Assembly: GCF_945859685.1 (NCBI RefSeq)
Contig: NC_079148.1
Coordinates: forward strand, 50,602,421-50,666,420
DNA from: Eupeodes corollae
Taxonomy: Eukaryota; Arthropoda; Insecta; Diptera; Syrphidae
Direction: 5' to 3'
Length of the DNA: 64,000 bases
Shown: in pieces, positions 9,611-19,840 of the stretch
Numbering within the stretch: position 1 is the stretch's first letter
Layout: every line of letters begins with the position of its first letter
Position numbers and translations under genes: made by a program
Notes under the pieces: generated by a model
Databases searched by the model: none
Told to the model about the DNA's origin: nothing
Seen by the model: only the letters and a program-made list of their open reading frames with translations

Positions 9611-12507
9611 TTTTTGATCTTTGGGAATACCAACGCTCGTCACAATCTTAGAGGTTGGAGGTTTATCTAAGAATGGAAGATATTTTCAAATCAGATCAGT
9701 AGTTCCTGACAAATAATCTCTTCAACTTTATAATATTAATATAGATTGAGAGCTTAAAGAATGGATTTTTATTTCAAAGGTTTGTCTTAAAATTTGTTGC
9801 TTGCTTTAAATCATATTTATAAAAACAAATTGTTGTAATTGTTTCATTAATGGATTGGAATTATTTTAAGAAGAAGTTTTGTAATTATTTAAAATTATTA
9901 TATTCATTTTTGCAAAGAGAATTATGAAACTTCACTATTCATTATAATTTACTATTTCATTAACATTCTTTGTTTTAAAATATCCTTAAAAATTAAAAAA
10001 AAAATACATATGCAAGAGACTTCATATACAACCTTACTTAACCTATTAAAAAGTTAAATTGATACCACCGCTTTTAAAAATACAATGCTATTATCAGATG
10101 AAAATAAAAAAGACAAACCCTTATATAAAGGCATACACCGAGCGCCGCGCCGCTGCCACACCGCACCGCGGCTACCCCTTATTCTGAATACACAGTTGCA
10201 CTCCTATCAACATCCCAATCCCAACACAATTATTAACTTCTTAAAAGCAAAATATTTCCCACTGAGACCTCGTCATTGATGTCATTTTATCACATGCGTA
10301 TACGAAGTCATTATACGTTGTACTACACTCTACATCGCATTTGATTAGGATATAACTTTTCATATTAAGTCACTTTAACAAAAAAATCAGCAGAATAAAA
10401 ATGACACAATATTTCCAATGATTAAAAGGCACAAAACTAAGTTAAATCCATTAATTACTTTTGAGGTTCTGCCATTTTAAATTTATTGGTCTTTTCCCAA
10501 ATCAATGTTTGTTCACATGTTTGGTTGAAGCGAAAATAAAAGAATGTCCTATATTCTTGACGCTTATTGAAAATATAAGGGATCTATTACATTATCTTCA
10601 ATTCTCCCAAACGACTTCAATTTGAAGGAAATTAATGCCTAAAAGTTGAAAATTCCCTTCATTCTACTTTAAGTTGGCTCAGATTATTTTGATTCATTGC
10701 CTACTATTGAATTCTTCCATCCTTACAAGTTATTTTTAAAAAACTTTTTGAAATTAAAATGGAATGTTCGTAAAATGTTTATTGAATCTGTTGACCAGAT
10801 AACAAAGTCTTTGTATTGTAAAAATTTCAGATAACGAATGATGCTGCAAGCATCTCTAATATTTCTGTAAAATTGTTGCTATTAATTTTACCACAACAAG
10901 TTTCACCTCCTTTGTTGCTAACCACCCTTAACGAATTCTTACTTCGGCCCCAAAATTCTAGAAGAGTTTAGTAGAAACCTGGACCATCAGCCAGTGACCT
11001 GCCCTCCTAGCATTTTGGGAAAGCAAATTTAACAGGTCTCACCAAAGTGTGCGAAAGGATTCCACATTAACGAACTGTGCAACGGTTGACCCACGTATTG
11101 GTTGAAGAAGATCATCAAGGAATGAAGACGATACCAATGCCCAACAATGTGTGCCGGAAAGTCACACCATCTGTAGCTTAGTATGGCCGAGAGCCCATCA
11201 TAAAGTATTAACGATAGAAAATCACCCCAAGAATATTTTAATAACTTTCATTTTAATTATAGGCTTGGCTACCGACTTTCTTTAACACAACATAAGTAGT
11301 TTTTCCCCAACCAAAATCTAGCCCGTGTAGGTAATCGGTATTTGCGACAATTCCGCACGATTGTCCAGAAAGTCTTGGGTGGAATGGGTTCAAAAGTGAA
11401 GAGCTGAACTCACTCACAGAGCTACGGGGTGATCCTATCACCTCTTTAAAGAAATCGCATGCGATGAAAGATACCTGACTTCTCGGTCGCACACCCCAAT
11501 CTTATGGATGGATGAATTTGCGGGACCGAGACAGATCGATCACCACGCAAAAGAGCCGAGAGGATTGCCTGAGGGCAAATAGCCGAAAGGGTCAAGACGT
11601 TATTTTTGTACGATAGTTTTTTTTAAGTTTTAGTGAATTGAAAGTGAGGAAAGTTGTTGAGGAAGGACTACGGTAGCTGTTGGAGAAAGTCAAAAAGAAG
11701 CTAAGTATAGTGTGTGTTTTCCTTTGTTTCTAAGAATATTGCTTTTCTTCTGGTGTTCTGGTCTCTAATTCGTCCTTCTGACCTTCGCGTCAAAAGTGTT
11801 TTCCCGGTACTAGGGGAAGTATTTAACCGTTTGATTTCTTTGTCTTTTGTCGGAAATTTTCTTGGGATGATTTTTCTTGGTTGTGTATTTTTCCCCAATT
11901 TGTTTAACAATTACTTTCTTCATACATTTTTTTAGCGAGATTTGACCTACTGTCAATCTGGAAAATTTTTTAACTATCTGAGAAGATAAGATATCAGATA
12001 TTGATATGACGTTTTCTTGAAGCCAGGACCAGACTCCTTTTATCGACGGAATGAGAGAGAATCATATAAGATATTTAGTTTTCCGAAGAAGGTTAAAAAA
12101 ATCGAGACAGCTAAAAAAGGGAATGAAATTCATGAGTTTTAATTTCCTAAACTATAAACAAATGCGTCTAATTTCTTGGACTTAATAGACTGATCGAAGG
12201 AAAAACCAAGCAAACCACCGATGGCGATGAAATACATCAATGCAGAAATATCAAGTCTGATTTTTTCAAAAGACAAAATAATGTTTTTGCAGAAGTTTCC
12301 TTTCCACCCTTAAGCAGCAGAACTATGCGTTAAGCTTGTAACCGAAGCTTTATTATGTGTTTGATAACAAGTGATGCGAAATGGTTACTTTAGAGAAAAG
12401 ATCAAATAAAGACAGGGATAACATTTTTTGAGACAACATCGCAAAATCGTTACCTGCACCGATGATCCAATAACTTATGTTGGAAGTAATTCAACTTTTT
12501 ATTTTAA
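9611..12507. other. 2.9 kb without a recognisable gene (copy A)
   Basis: Mostly AT-rich, with two more GC-rich patches: 10138-10170 (CACCGCACCGCGG and similar) and about 10900-11580. Open frames here (64-79 residues) show no motif and are interrupted by indels between A and B. The GC-richer 11250-11580 patch could be the leader of an unknown element or an exon of a decayed gene; nothing in it identifies either. Confidence 0.5.
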
Positions 12508-12540
12508 GTAGTTCCCGTGGCATGATGGTTAGTGCGTTAG
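12508..12540 (+). mobile_element. SINE 5' half: tRNA-like head up to the anticodon arm (copy A)
   Basis: The sequence GTAGTTCCCGTGGCATGATGG and following GTTAGTGCGTTAG is the SINE head from its 5' end to the anticodon arm. It stops where LINE sequence begins; the remaining SINE resumes at 15629. Confidence 0.88.
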
Positions 12541-12555
12541 ATATACAACAATGAA

Positions 12556-13078
12556 TTGCGAAAGCTCAAGACGCTAGAAGTTTGCGTTCCATGCATCTCT
12601 CTCACTCAAGACAAGCGGATGTATATGATTGCGGCGTATGCTGGAGCTCCGCAGGTAACTTACTTCGCTTCAGAACTCGAGATTCTTTTTACGGAACTGA
12701 AACTGAGCTTGGAAGAAAATTTATTTCATCAATTCCAGAGGTAACCATCTTTTTAATTTGACGAATCATTACAGCGTTGAATATGGCGTCGACCTGCTGG
12801 CTACTGAAAGGCCATCGTTTCCAAGAAACGGCTCCTTTCTAGATCTTTTGCTGTACGACACCAGACTTACAATTGCAGAAAAAGTTGGTAATTACCCTCG
12901 AAACTGCTTACAGAGAGTCGAGTACGACAGTGATTACTACAGACTTGCTGCCGTAATGCAGATTCCGAAAGAACGCGTTGAGTTGGAGGAATACGTTGCA
13001 ACGCACTCTTACAATTACAGTAAGATGCATTGGCCTCGTTTCCACCAATGCCCTAGCGAGAAAACTTCGTTCGAGTGA
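12556..13078 (+). pseudogene. Endonuclease fragment of the SINE-inserted LINE (copy A)
   Basis: Two open pieces (12556-12744 and 12758-13078) give YMIAAYAGAPQ..., then MTNHYSVEYGVDLLATERPSF and a degraded form of the terminal SDH motif (YDSDYYRLAAV; copy B has YYSDHCGLAAI). Copy B also shows NVRHEYWGNKHSNSRGNHL (28746-), the GDxNxxHxxWG part of the nuclease, which in A is interrupted. The domain would cut the target DNA; its specificity could explain the recurrent insertion site. Confidence 0.8.
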
Positions 13079-13532
13079 CGTAGCCCCACCAAACAACAGA
13101 AACCTGACAAATACAGAAATTGACCAACATTTACAACGAATGGAGGAAACAATAAAACAAACGATGGAACGGACAATTCCAAAGTACAAAGAACGGCACC
13201 AAATGGACGCTTACAGAAACGCAATAATTGACGCACTACGTAGGCAGAAGAGTGGCTTACTGACAAGACTCAAAAACTTGTACAGACGACTTACAAACCC
13301 ACACGACTTGGAGGTTAGAACAATGAAGTCGTCAATAAAAAATGTCAATCTGTTGATTAGGGAGAACTACAGTCTATCAATTAACAAGTACTGGACCGCA
13401 AGATCCAGTCAGTTAATTCGAGTGACCCTAGTATGTTCCCCAAAATCAACAAAATATTCAGGAAAAAAAACGATAATGACCTTCCGTGTCTTAAATTCCA
13501 AAGAACTGAAGAGAACAGAGACGTACTCATGA
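12978..13532 (+). pseudogene. Linker between endonuclease and RT of the SINE-inserted LINE (copy A)
   Basis: 184 residues with LTNTEIDQHLQRMEETIKQTM, YKERHQMDAYRNAIIDALRRQKSGLLTRLKNLYRRL and SINKYWTARSSQLIRV. This is the basic, helix-rich region normally found between endonuclease and RT in such LINEs. It overlaps the endonuclease frame by 100 bases because of a frameshift. Confidence 0.75.
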
Positions 13533-13724
13533 CAGCGTAAATAGATCCAGAGGAAGCCATCTTTGACGATGACTTTTACATAAAGAAGATTCGAAGGCAA
13601 AAGTGTAGACGGTGGGAGCTGCATTCCAGCAAGTGTACAAGGTGAATGTTAGCATTCGCCCCAACCACGACCTGGAAAACAGAGCCCTACTTAATCACTT
13701 TTACCTTCGAAATAATATGACACA

Positions 13725-14606
13725 ATGAGAACTGAGAACCGCGGTTTAAAGCGGTTCAATGACGATTCCTTGGCAAATGCCATAATCGCCATACAAATGG
13801 GACCAAGTCCCTTGTTAGTGACGAAGGTTAAGCTTCAGCTCATTTTCAACTCAATAAGAAACAAAAAGTCAGCAGGTGTCGATGGTATATCCAACGTTGT
13901 ACTAAGACATTTACCGATGGAGGCAATCGACATTTACACCACACTCTTCAACAATAATTTGCATTATTCAGTGCATTGGAAGACCGCTGTGGTGCATCCT
14001 CTCCCGAAAAGGGGAAAGGAGAACTCCAACCCCTCAAATCTTCGGTCGAAAAGTCTTCTTCCGAGCATCAGCAAAGTTTTCGAAAAAATCATTAATATGG
14101 CTCTGACTAAGTGGGCTGCGGACAACAAAATAATTCCGGATAAACAGTTCGGGTTCAAGGCGGGTCATGACAAAATTCATACTGCGTCTAAACTCGTTTC
14201 TGATATCCAATGGAATAAATCAAAACAACAATGCACAGGTGTTGTTCTGGTTGATTTGGAAAAGGACTTTGACACCTTATGGTAAGAGGGACTTTACCTA
14301 AAACTGAGCAGGCTTGGCATAAGTAAGCCATTGTTGTATATACTTTATGATATGCTTAACGGTAGGAAGTTTGTTGCAAAAAATGGCAATGTAACTTCTA
14401 CCACAACATTCTCAATTAAAAATGGTCTTCAACAGGGAACGGTGAATTCGCCGATTCTCTTCAGCATTTACACCAGCAATCTGATAGGTAGTCTTACAAA
14501 CGCGATTGAGTCCAAAACGGCCCGAAAGGTTGAGGTTATTGGAATTCTCTTTCAGCGTGATTTCGACAAGATTCAGCGATATTATATTGCGAGGACTGGA
14601 AACTGA
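13725..14606 (+). pseudogene. Reverse transcriptase of the SINE-inserted LINE, catalytic YADD lost (copy A)
   Basis: 13725-14285 encodes NKKSAGVDGISNVVLRHLP, NLRSKSLLPSISKVFEKII, FGFKAGHDKIHTA and VVLVDLEKDFDTLW, ending in a stop one codon after that block. 14331-14606 continues with NGLQQGTVNSPILFSIYTSNL and then NAIESKTARKVEVI, where copy B reads AIAYADDLIAYRTARKVEVI. The catalytic YADD is therefore deleted in A. A retains about 260 bp (13785-14045) missing in B and about 195 bp missing in C, so A is the most complete upstream but catalytically dead. Confidence 0.85.
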
Positions 14607-14650
14607 AAACAAATGCCCAGAAGTCGGAGACAATTCTGTTCCGGACTTCG

Positions 14651-15429
14651 TTGGCTAGGGCCACGAGGGATACGTGCAAGAATTGGCGCAAGATGGTCAT
14701 CGTTGATCTTCAAGGGCAGCCATTAGCGAGCAAAAGTGTAGTGAAGTACCTCGGTATCTGGTTAGATCAGTATTTATATTTCGACAGACATATAAATGCT
14801 GCTCTGACCAGGGCCAGAGGAGCTTTCGCTCTGACAAAACGGCTGTTTTTTAGCAGTCGGCTTGACCCCAGAGTGAAGGAAATTTTCTACATGGCCCTCA
14901 TACGGCCGATGATCGTTTATGGTTGTCCTGTGTGGTTCAACGTTGCCCCTTCCCAGATGGAGAAGTTTCGGGTGTTCGAGCGGCAGTGTTTACGACGCTG
15001 TGCCGGCTTATATCGAACAGCCGAATCTTCTTATTTGCATTGCTATTCCACCGAGGTCCTATACAACGGGGCTCGAATCAACAGAATTGACAATTTCGTG
15101 ATAAAAATCGTTCGAAGACACATTGCAAGAGCTATGTCTTTGACCAACAATTTAATTTTCGCGGCGTTCTATCCCAACGACGAGTATTTCGAAAGTGCAC
15201 GCTTGAGCGGCTTCATTCCACCAGAGGAGTTAGATGCTGTCTGATACAGGATAGATTGGCAGTTCCGTTAATCTACCACGTAAGACTAAGAACCGTGGAT
15301 AGGCGACTCCCATACAATCGGGACGTCATGGCACAAGGCGGAGCAGAGCTCCTTCATTTCAGTAGGGCTGTGTCCGAACGGGACCGAACTGATAGGGTGA
15401 AGCAGGAGAACCAGTTTTGGTGGCTTTAA
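14651..15429 (+). pseudogene. Post-RT C-terminal region of the SINE-inserted LINE (copy A)
   Basis: An open 197-residue piece to 15244: VVKYLGIWLDQYLYFDRHINAAL, ARGAFALTKRLFFSSRLDPRVKE, ALIRPMIVYGCPVWFNVAPSQME and FERQCLRRCAGLYRTAES. After a frameshift the end reads RTVDRRLPYNRDVMAQGG and VKQENQFWWL, stopping at 15429. The YLG...H..., IRP..YG..VW and RQCLR motifs are the conserved tail of jockey-type RT proteins. Confidence 0.82.
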
Positions 15430-15628
15430 TCGGCACTTGATATTGGATAGTCTATATGGGGTTTTAAGCCTTGGCCGGCTTACATACTTGTTTTATAGTT
15501 TTATAGTTTTTAGTTTTAAGTAGAATAGGCATGGTGGCACATAAAGAAATAGTTTTACGATTTTTTTTTCTAGCTAAAAGATAGGTTTAAGAATGAATTA
15601 ATAAAAATATATTAAAAAAAAAAGTTTT

Positions 15629-15870
15629 CTGGACTCTCATGCTAGCCTTGGGTTCGATCCCTGCCTATGCCACCTTAAGTTTTTTTCACGGATACTGCCT
15701 CTTGCAAGGAATTGACAAATTCTCCAAGAGTAAGTCTTGTCATAAAAAGTGCTTTCTCAAATTAGCCGTCTGGATTCGGCTTTAAACTGTAGGTCCACTC
15801 CATCCCTGACATCGCACACAGGAATGTTAGGCACTAGGCCCTAGTTCTCAACGGGCTATTACGTAACCCA
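15629..15870 (+). mobile_element. SINE 3' half: B box, body and tail (copy A)
   Basis: Begins TGGACTCTCATGC, continues with the B box (GGTTCGATCCC), GCCACCTTAAG, the body (GGAATTGACAAATTCTCC, AAAAAGTGCTTTCTCAAAT) and the 3' end CTAGTTCTCAACGGGCTATTACG. It completes the SINE head at 12508-12540. Confidence 0.88.
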
Positions 15871-16547
15871 ATTTTTTTTAATAAGTATTTGAATAGGTAA
15901 CAAGACTTCAAGAACGAAGTTTAATTTTGAGCTACTAGCAATATATAAGAAACTTCTTCGTGGTCCTAAAAACAATTGATATTTGTTTAAAAGAAATCAA
16001 CGGACGTTTTTTCATACTGAGAAAGACATCTAAGAAACAATCTGAGCCAAATTACAGCTTCGAATGTTATCCTCAAAAACTATAGGCATTCCATCTTAAA
16101 GATAGATTATATTTTTGATGTATGAAAATGTATGAATCACGGTCAGGAAATTTTTCATCATACATATTTTTCTTGAAAGACTGCGACTTTAAAATTTGCA
16201 ATTTTTGAAATGAATTTAAATAATTTCAACGCCTTCTTAACGCTTGTACCTTTCCGTTTTTAGTAATGTCATAGTTTTTTCTTTTCAAATGTTAAGAAAT
16301 TTCAACTTCGAAAACGACAGGCACCCAAATAATAATCTATTCAAAAAAGTGGTTTAAAATTAAGTTATTAAGTTATAAAAAATCAGAAAACAATAAGTCG
16401 AAAACAGGAATTTTTCATCACTTATTAAGGATGGTTAAAGTAGAAACTACGGAATAAATTTTCCAAACAAAGGTAAACAATCCTGAGACATTGATTGTAA
16501 TTGTTACAACAAGAGATGAATATGAAAAACAAAAACAAAATGAAGTC
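15871..16547. other. AT-rich sequence without a recognisable gene (copy A)
   Basis: No motif or convincing frame. Matched by copy B at 31619-32247. Ends at the assembly gap. Confidence 0.6.
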
Positions 16548-16747
16548 NNNNNNNNNNNNNNNNNNNNNNNNNNNNNNNNNNNNNNNNNNNNNNNNNNNNN
16601 NNNNNNNNNNNNNNNNNNNNNNNNNNNNNNNNNNNNNNNNNNNNNNNNNNNNNNNNNNNNNNNNNNNNNNNNNNNNNNNNNNNNNNNNNNNNNNNNNNNN
16701 NNNNNNNNNNNNNNNNNNNNNNNNNNNNNNNNNNNNNNNNNNNNNNN
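16548..16747. other. Assembly gap, 200 N
   Basis: Exactly 200 undetermined bases, a round number typical of a placeholder and not a measured length. Frames predicted through it are artefacts. Homology to copy B ends on its left side. Confidence 0.99.
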
Positions 16748-17249
16748 AGGCAAGCTAGCCTGAGATCCAATTAGCGCTGTAGTGCGCCGTTTTGATACCA
16801 AAAACTCGTTTTTACCTGTGATTGGAAGGGAAAGATTTATAGAGAAGCTTCATAGCGATTATGTTAGAGCCATTTTCTCACATTGAGAAAAAAGATAAGG
16901 TCTCTAATCTTTGTCTCAGATAGATCATCAAGTTCGTATTTAATTCTAGTGTTTGCCAAATCAGGACATATGCAGATAAAATGGATTATCGTTTCACTTT
17001 CTCTTTAGTCACTACAACTACGGCAAAAGGTGTTGTAAGAGATATCCAACTTCTCCACATGAACTCCTATAGGCCAATGTTCGGTACAAACCGCAACAAT
17101 CCTGGCTATGTCTTGCCTTGGCCTGCATAGAAGATCGTTTGTACGGGTTTTATTATAGTTGGCCAATTGGCCATATCTTCCTACATATAATGCAGTTGGG
17201 TAAATTGTTCCTCCTTCGGTTTGATTCAGGTTGGTAGATAGAAAAGATT

Positions 17250-17705
17250 TTACCCCTTCATAGCACCAAGAGGAATGTTAACCATTTCCGCAAGTGAGCT
17301 ATGAAGTGCCGATCCTTGCCTGGCTAGCTCGTCAGCCAGTTCATTTGCCACGGTACAACTATGGCCCGGAACACAGATCAGGGTGACACTGAATTTGATA
17401 TTCAGGCTCGCAAGCTCATCGCGACATTGCTGGACCAATTTCTTTGAGGATATGGCTGAATTAATGGCTTTGACAGCTGCCTGACTGTCCGTAAAGATAG
17501 CCGCATTTCAGTTTTCGTTTGGGCTTTGTTTAAGTATCTTACATGCCTCCATTATTGCCAGCAGTTCTGCCTGAAAAACACTAGCAAAGTCAGGAAGCCT
17601 AAAGGATTTGGCTACATTTAGGGACTCAGAAAAGATCCCAGAACCAACTCCGCACTCCATCTTTGAGCCGTCAGTAAAGATGGTGGTGTCGAAACCTATC
17701 GACAC
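17250..17705 (-). pseudogene. RNase H domain of the LOA/I-like LINE, minus strand
   Basis: Two open pieces. 17508-17705 has FTDGSKMECGVGSGIF and FQAELLAIMEACKI (first Asp and the Glu of the RNase H active site). The next segment shows FTDSQAAVKAINSAI (second Asp). 17250-17438 has VPGHSCTVANELADELARQG, matching the GNERADEL motif of the plus copy. The four acidic positions are all still recognisable. It would remove the RNA strand during retrotransposition. Confidence 0.82.
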
Positions 17706-18190
17706 GATGTCTTCCTCCTAATCTCTGGATGGGAAAATAACCTTAAAACCCTTACTAGGTCTCAAAGTAGGAGTGCAGTAGTCAGTGTCTACCGAGATAA
17801 TATCTGAGGGAATCAATTTCGTTGTTGTTGCTGTGAGCATAAGGTTTTGACAATCAGCTGTATGATTCCTTCAGCCTAATAGCGCTGCAGGAAACTATGT
17901 ATTTAATAAAAAGGGCAATTGGTAGAAGATCTAAAATAACGTTTAACTCGTCCGTTGGGCAAGCACGCATGGCACCTGTGGTGCCCACGCAAGCTGTTCT
18001 CTGATCCTACTTTAGCTAATCAATATTATAGGCTTTGCTAAGAGAAGGCCACCTCACAATCGAACCATATGTTAAGATTGGACGTACTACGGCTGTGTAC
18101 GTCCAATAAAATCATCTTCGACTGAAATCCCTACTTTTTGCGAAAGTTTTGCAGCAGGCGTAGAAGGCAACACAGGCCTTCCAGTTTAGT

Positions 18191-19398
18191 TTAAGGGGCG
18201 AGTATAAGTCCCAAATATTTTGCACTGGAAGACAATGATAGGATTTGACCGTTGAGTCGAGGTAGCGTGAAGGGCGCTACTTTAGTTTTGGTGGTAAAGA
18301 GCAACAGTTCAGTTTTACTTTGGTTACCTCCTAGTCCACAACTCGTGGCCCAGTTGCTAATTTTCTTCAAAGCTGACTTCGTGATTTCACTAATCACAGA
18401 GTGTACTTTCCTGACACCAATAGCACCAAATCATCCGCGTAGGCTACCGCCTTCACTCCACATCTCTCTAATTTAAACGAGAATGGTATCCATGGCCAGA
18501 AGCCATAGAAAAGGCGAAAGGACACCACCCTGAGGTGTTTACCTACTCACGTGTTTTGTTGCGATTGTATTGCCTAGAGTGCCTCGAATCTTCCTACCAC
18601 TGAGAATGGAATAATCCATTCTCGAATAAAGTCTTCTACACCGAACTTAACGAGTGATTCTTCTATGGATTCGGTAGGGACGTTGTTTAAAAGCACCTTC
18701 TATGTCTAGGAAGGTGGCAAGAGTAAATTCTTTATTATGGATTGTTTGTTCTACAGTACGCACTACCTCATGGCGGGCAGTCTCTGTAGATTTGCCCTTA
18801 AGATAAGCATGCTGAGAGCTTTCGAGAGGTCGTCCAACTAGGATTTCTCTAATATGGTAATTCAAAAATGGCGCTCCAAGGTTTTAAGCAAAAAAGTCCT
18901 TTGAAAATTTGTTCCAGCCATGGAGCTGCCACATCGTGCAACTTTTATAGCATTACTGGCACTATGCAATCCATGCCTGGGGATTTATATGGAGAAAAAT
19001 TGTTGATGGCCCACAAAATATTTTCTCTAGTTATAACGGAATTGACTTGCTCCACATAAGCTACGTTTAGCTCTGTGGTTTCAAGCGATTCAGAATTATC
19101 ACTCTCGCAACCCGGAAAGTGCGTCTTCATCAGTAGCTCAAGAGATTCGGTTGGAGAGGCTGTCCCAGTTTCCATCAGGCTTTTTAAGAAATGAAGGATT
19201 ACAATATTCCTTCGATAAAACTTTGCTGAGCCTTGAGGAGTCCTTTATGTCTTCGATTGATTGACAGTATTCTCTCCAGCCTTGTCTTTTGGCTGATGAC
19301 AGGGCTTGATTGAAAATTTTATATGGTTGGTAAAACTTATGTTTGTGGCAGATGTTGAAAATTGTCCTCGTCATTTTCCTAAGACTGGACCATTCCAT
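18191..19398 (-). pseudogene. Reverse transcriptase region of the LOA/I-like LINE, minus strand
   Basis: Broken into at least five frames: 19138-19398 (linker), 18945-19175 (NSVITRENILWAINNFSPYKSPGMD), 18647-18865 (RT block with LESSQHAYLKGKSTETARHEVV and ATFLDIEGAF), the YADD segment near 18450, and 18191-18397 (ISNWATSCGLGGNQSKTELLLF, AKYLGL). Compared with the plus copy it has lost part of the RT between SPGMD and LESSQ but keeps YADD. Confidence 0.78.
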
Positions 19399-19840
19399 TC
19401 ATTCCACCAAGAAGGAAGGGTTTTACGGCTATATTTAACTGGGCAAGCTTTACTTATAAAAGTTTCAAAGGCTTTCACCTTTGAATCAAAGTATCCTATC
19501 TATTCTTTGAGATCCGGTAAGTTGCTTAATTTGGAATTGGCAATTTGACTGAATTTCTTCCAGTCAGTTCTTTTGGGATTTCTATAAGGTTAAGGGTTTT
19601 TCGACTCGAAATTAATTTGAAAAAGAATCCACTTGTGATCCGAAAACGAATTAAAAAATTGGAAACTCTCCACTAATAAATTACGGTTGTTTACTAAAGT
19701 AACATCAAGCACATCCATCATAATTTTCCGAGCTCGGAAAGAGAAAGACAAATGGTCGTATTATCGTATTATCAATAAGTAACTCACCTCGTTCGTTGAT
19801 CTCAGAATTTCCTCAAAGGGGTTGTTAGTAAGATAAAAAT

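Larger units (their letters stand above)
12541..15628 (+). mobile_element. Jockey-like LINE inserted in the SINE head, 5'-truncated (copy A)
   Basis: The LINE starts within the endonuclease and ends in an A-rich tail (15611-15623). Coding remains in order: endonuclease 12556-13078, linker 12978-13532, RT 13725-14606, post-RT region 14651-15429. The 3' untranslated part (15430-15610) contains GGCCGGCTTACATACTTG. The sequence on both sides is the two halves of one SINE, and TGGACTCTC at 15630 resembles TGGACTGTC of the intact SINE, so a short target-site duplication is likely. Copy A lacks the RT catalytic YADD. Copies of this LINE also lie at 28561, 40235 and 46725. Clade placement (jockey group) is by motif style only. 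Confidence 0.88.
2632..16547 (+). repeat. Large duplication, copy A (partner 19981-32247)
   Basis: A 13.9-kb block collinear with copy B over both element-derived and non-repetitive sequence. The shared order includes the SINE split by a LINE with identical 5' and 3' junctions. Identity looks high in places (about one substitution plus a 5-bp indel over 290 bp near 10085/25985) and lower in others. Indels go both ways: A keeps about 1.0 kb at 7560-8630 and about 107 bp near 11060 that B lacks, and B keeps about 95 bp near 27450 that A lacks. Copy A ends exactly at the N gap. Confidence 0.93.
16748..19840 (-). mobile_element. RNase H-encoding LINE (LOA/I-like), minus strand, 5'-truncated
   Basis: Reading the minus strand from about 19840: end of the endonuclease (SDHKWILFQINFES), linker (WWNEWSSLRKMTRTI, KRQGWREYCQSIEDIK), RT pieces (NNFSPYKSPGMDCIVP, RPLESSQHAYLKGKSTETA, LATFLDIEGAF, CGVKAVAYADDLVLLVSG), post-RT (GLYSP, TYTAVVRPILTYGSIV) and RNase H. 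Catalytic YADD is present, at about 18450. The 3' end at 16748 matches the 3' end of the plus-strand copy at 59100 and is cut by the gap. Multiple frameshifts. A second copy at 56595-59125 is inverted relative to this one. Confidence 0.85.

Noticed and set aside
10085..10279. A small conserved protein shared by copies A and B
   Set aside because: A 5-bp indel between the copies shifts the frame at the start, so the N-termini differ. No motif.
16418..16801. Frames of 85-127 residues across the gap
   Set aside because: They consist mainly of undetermined residues from 200 Ns.
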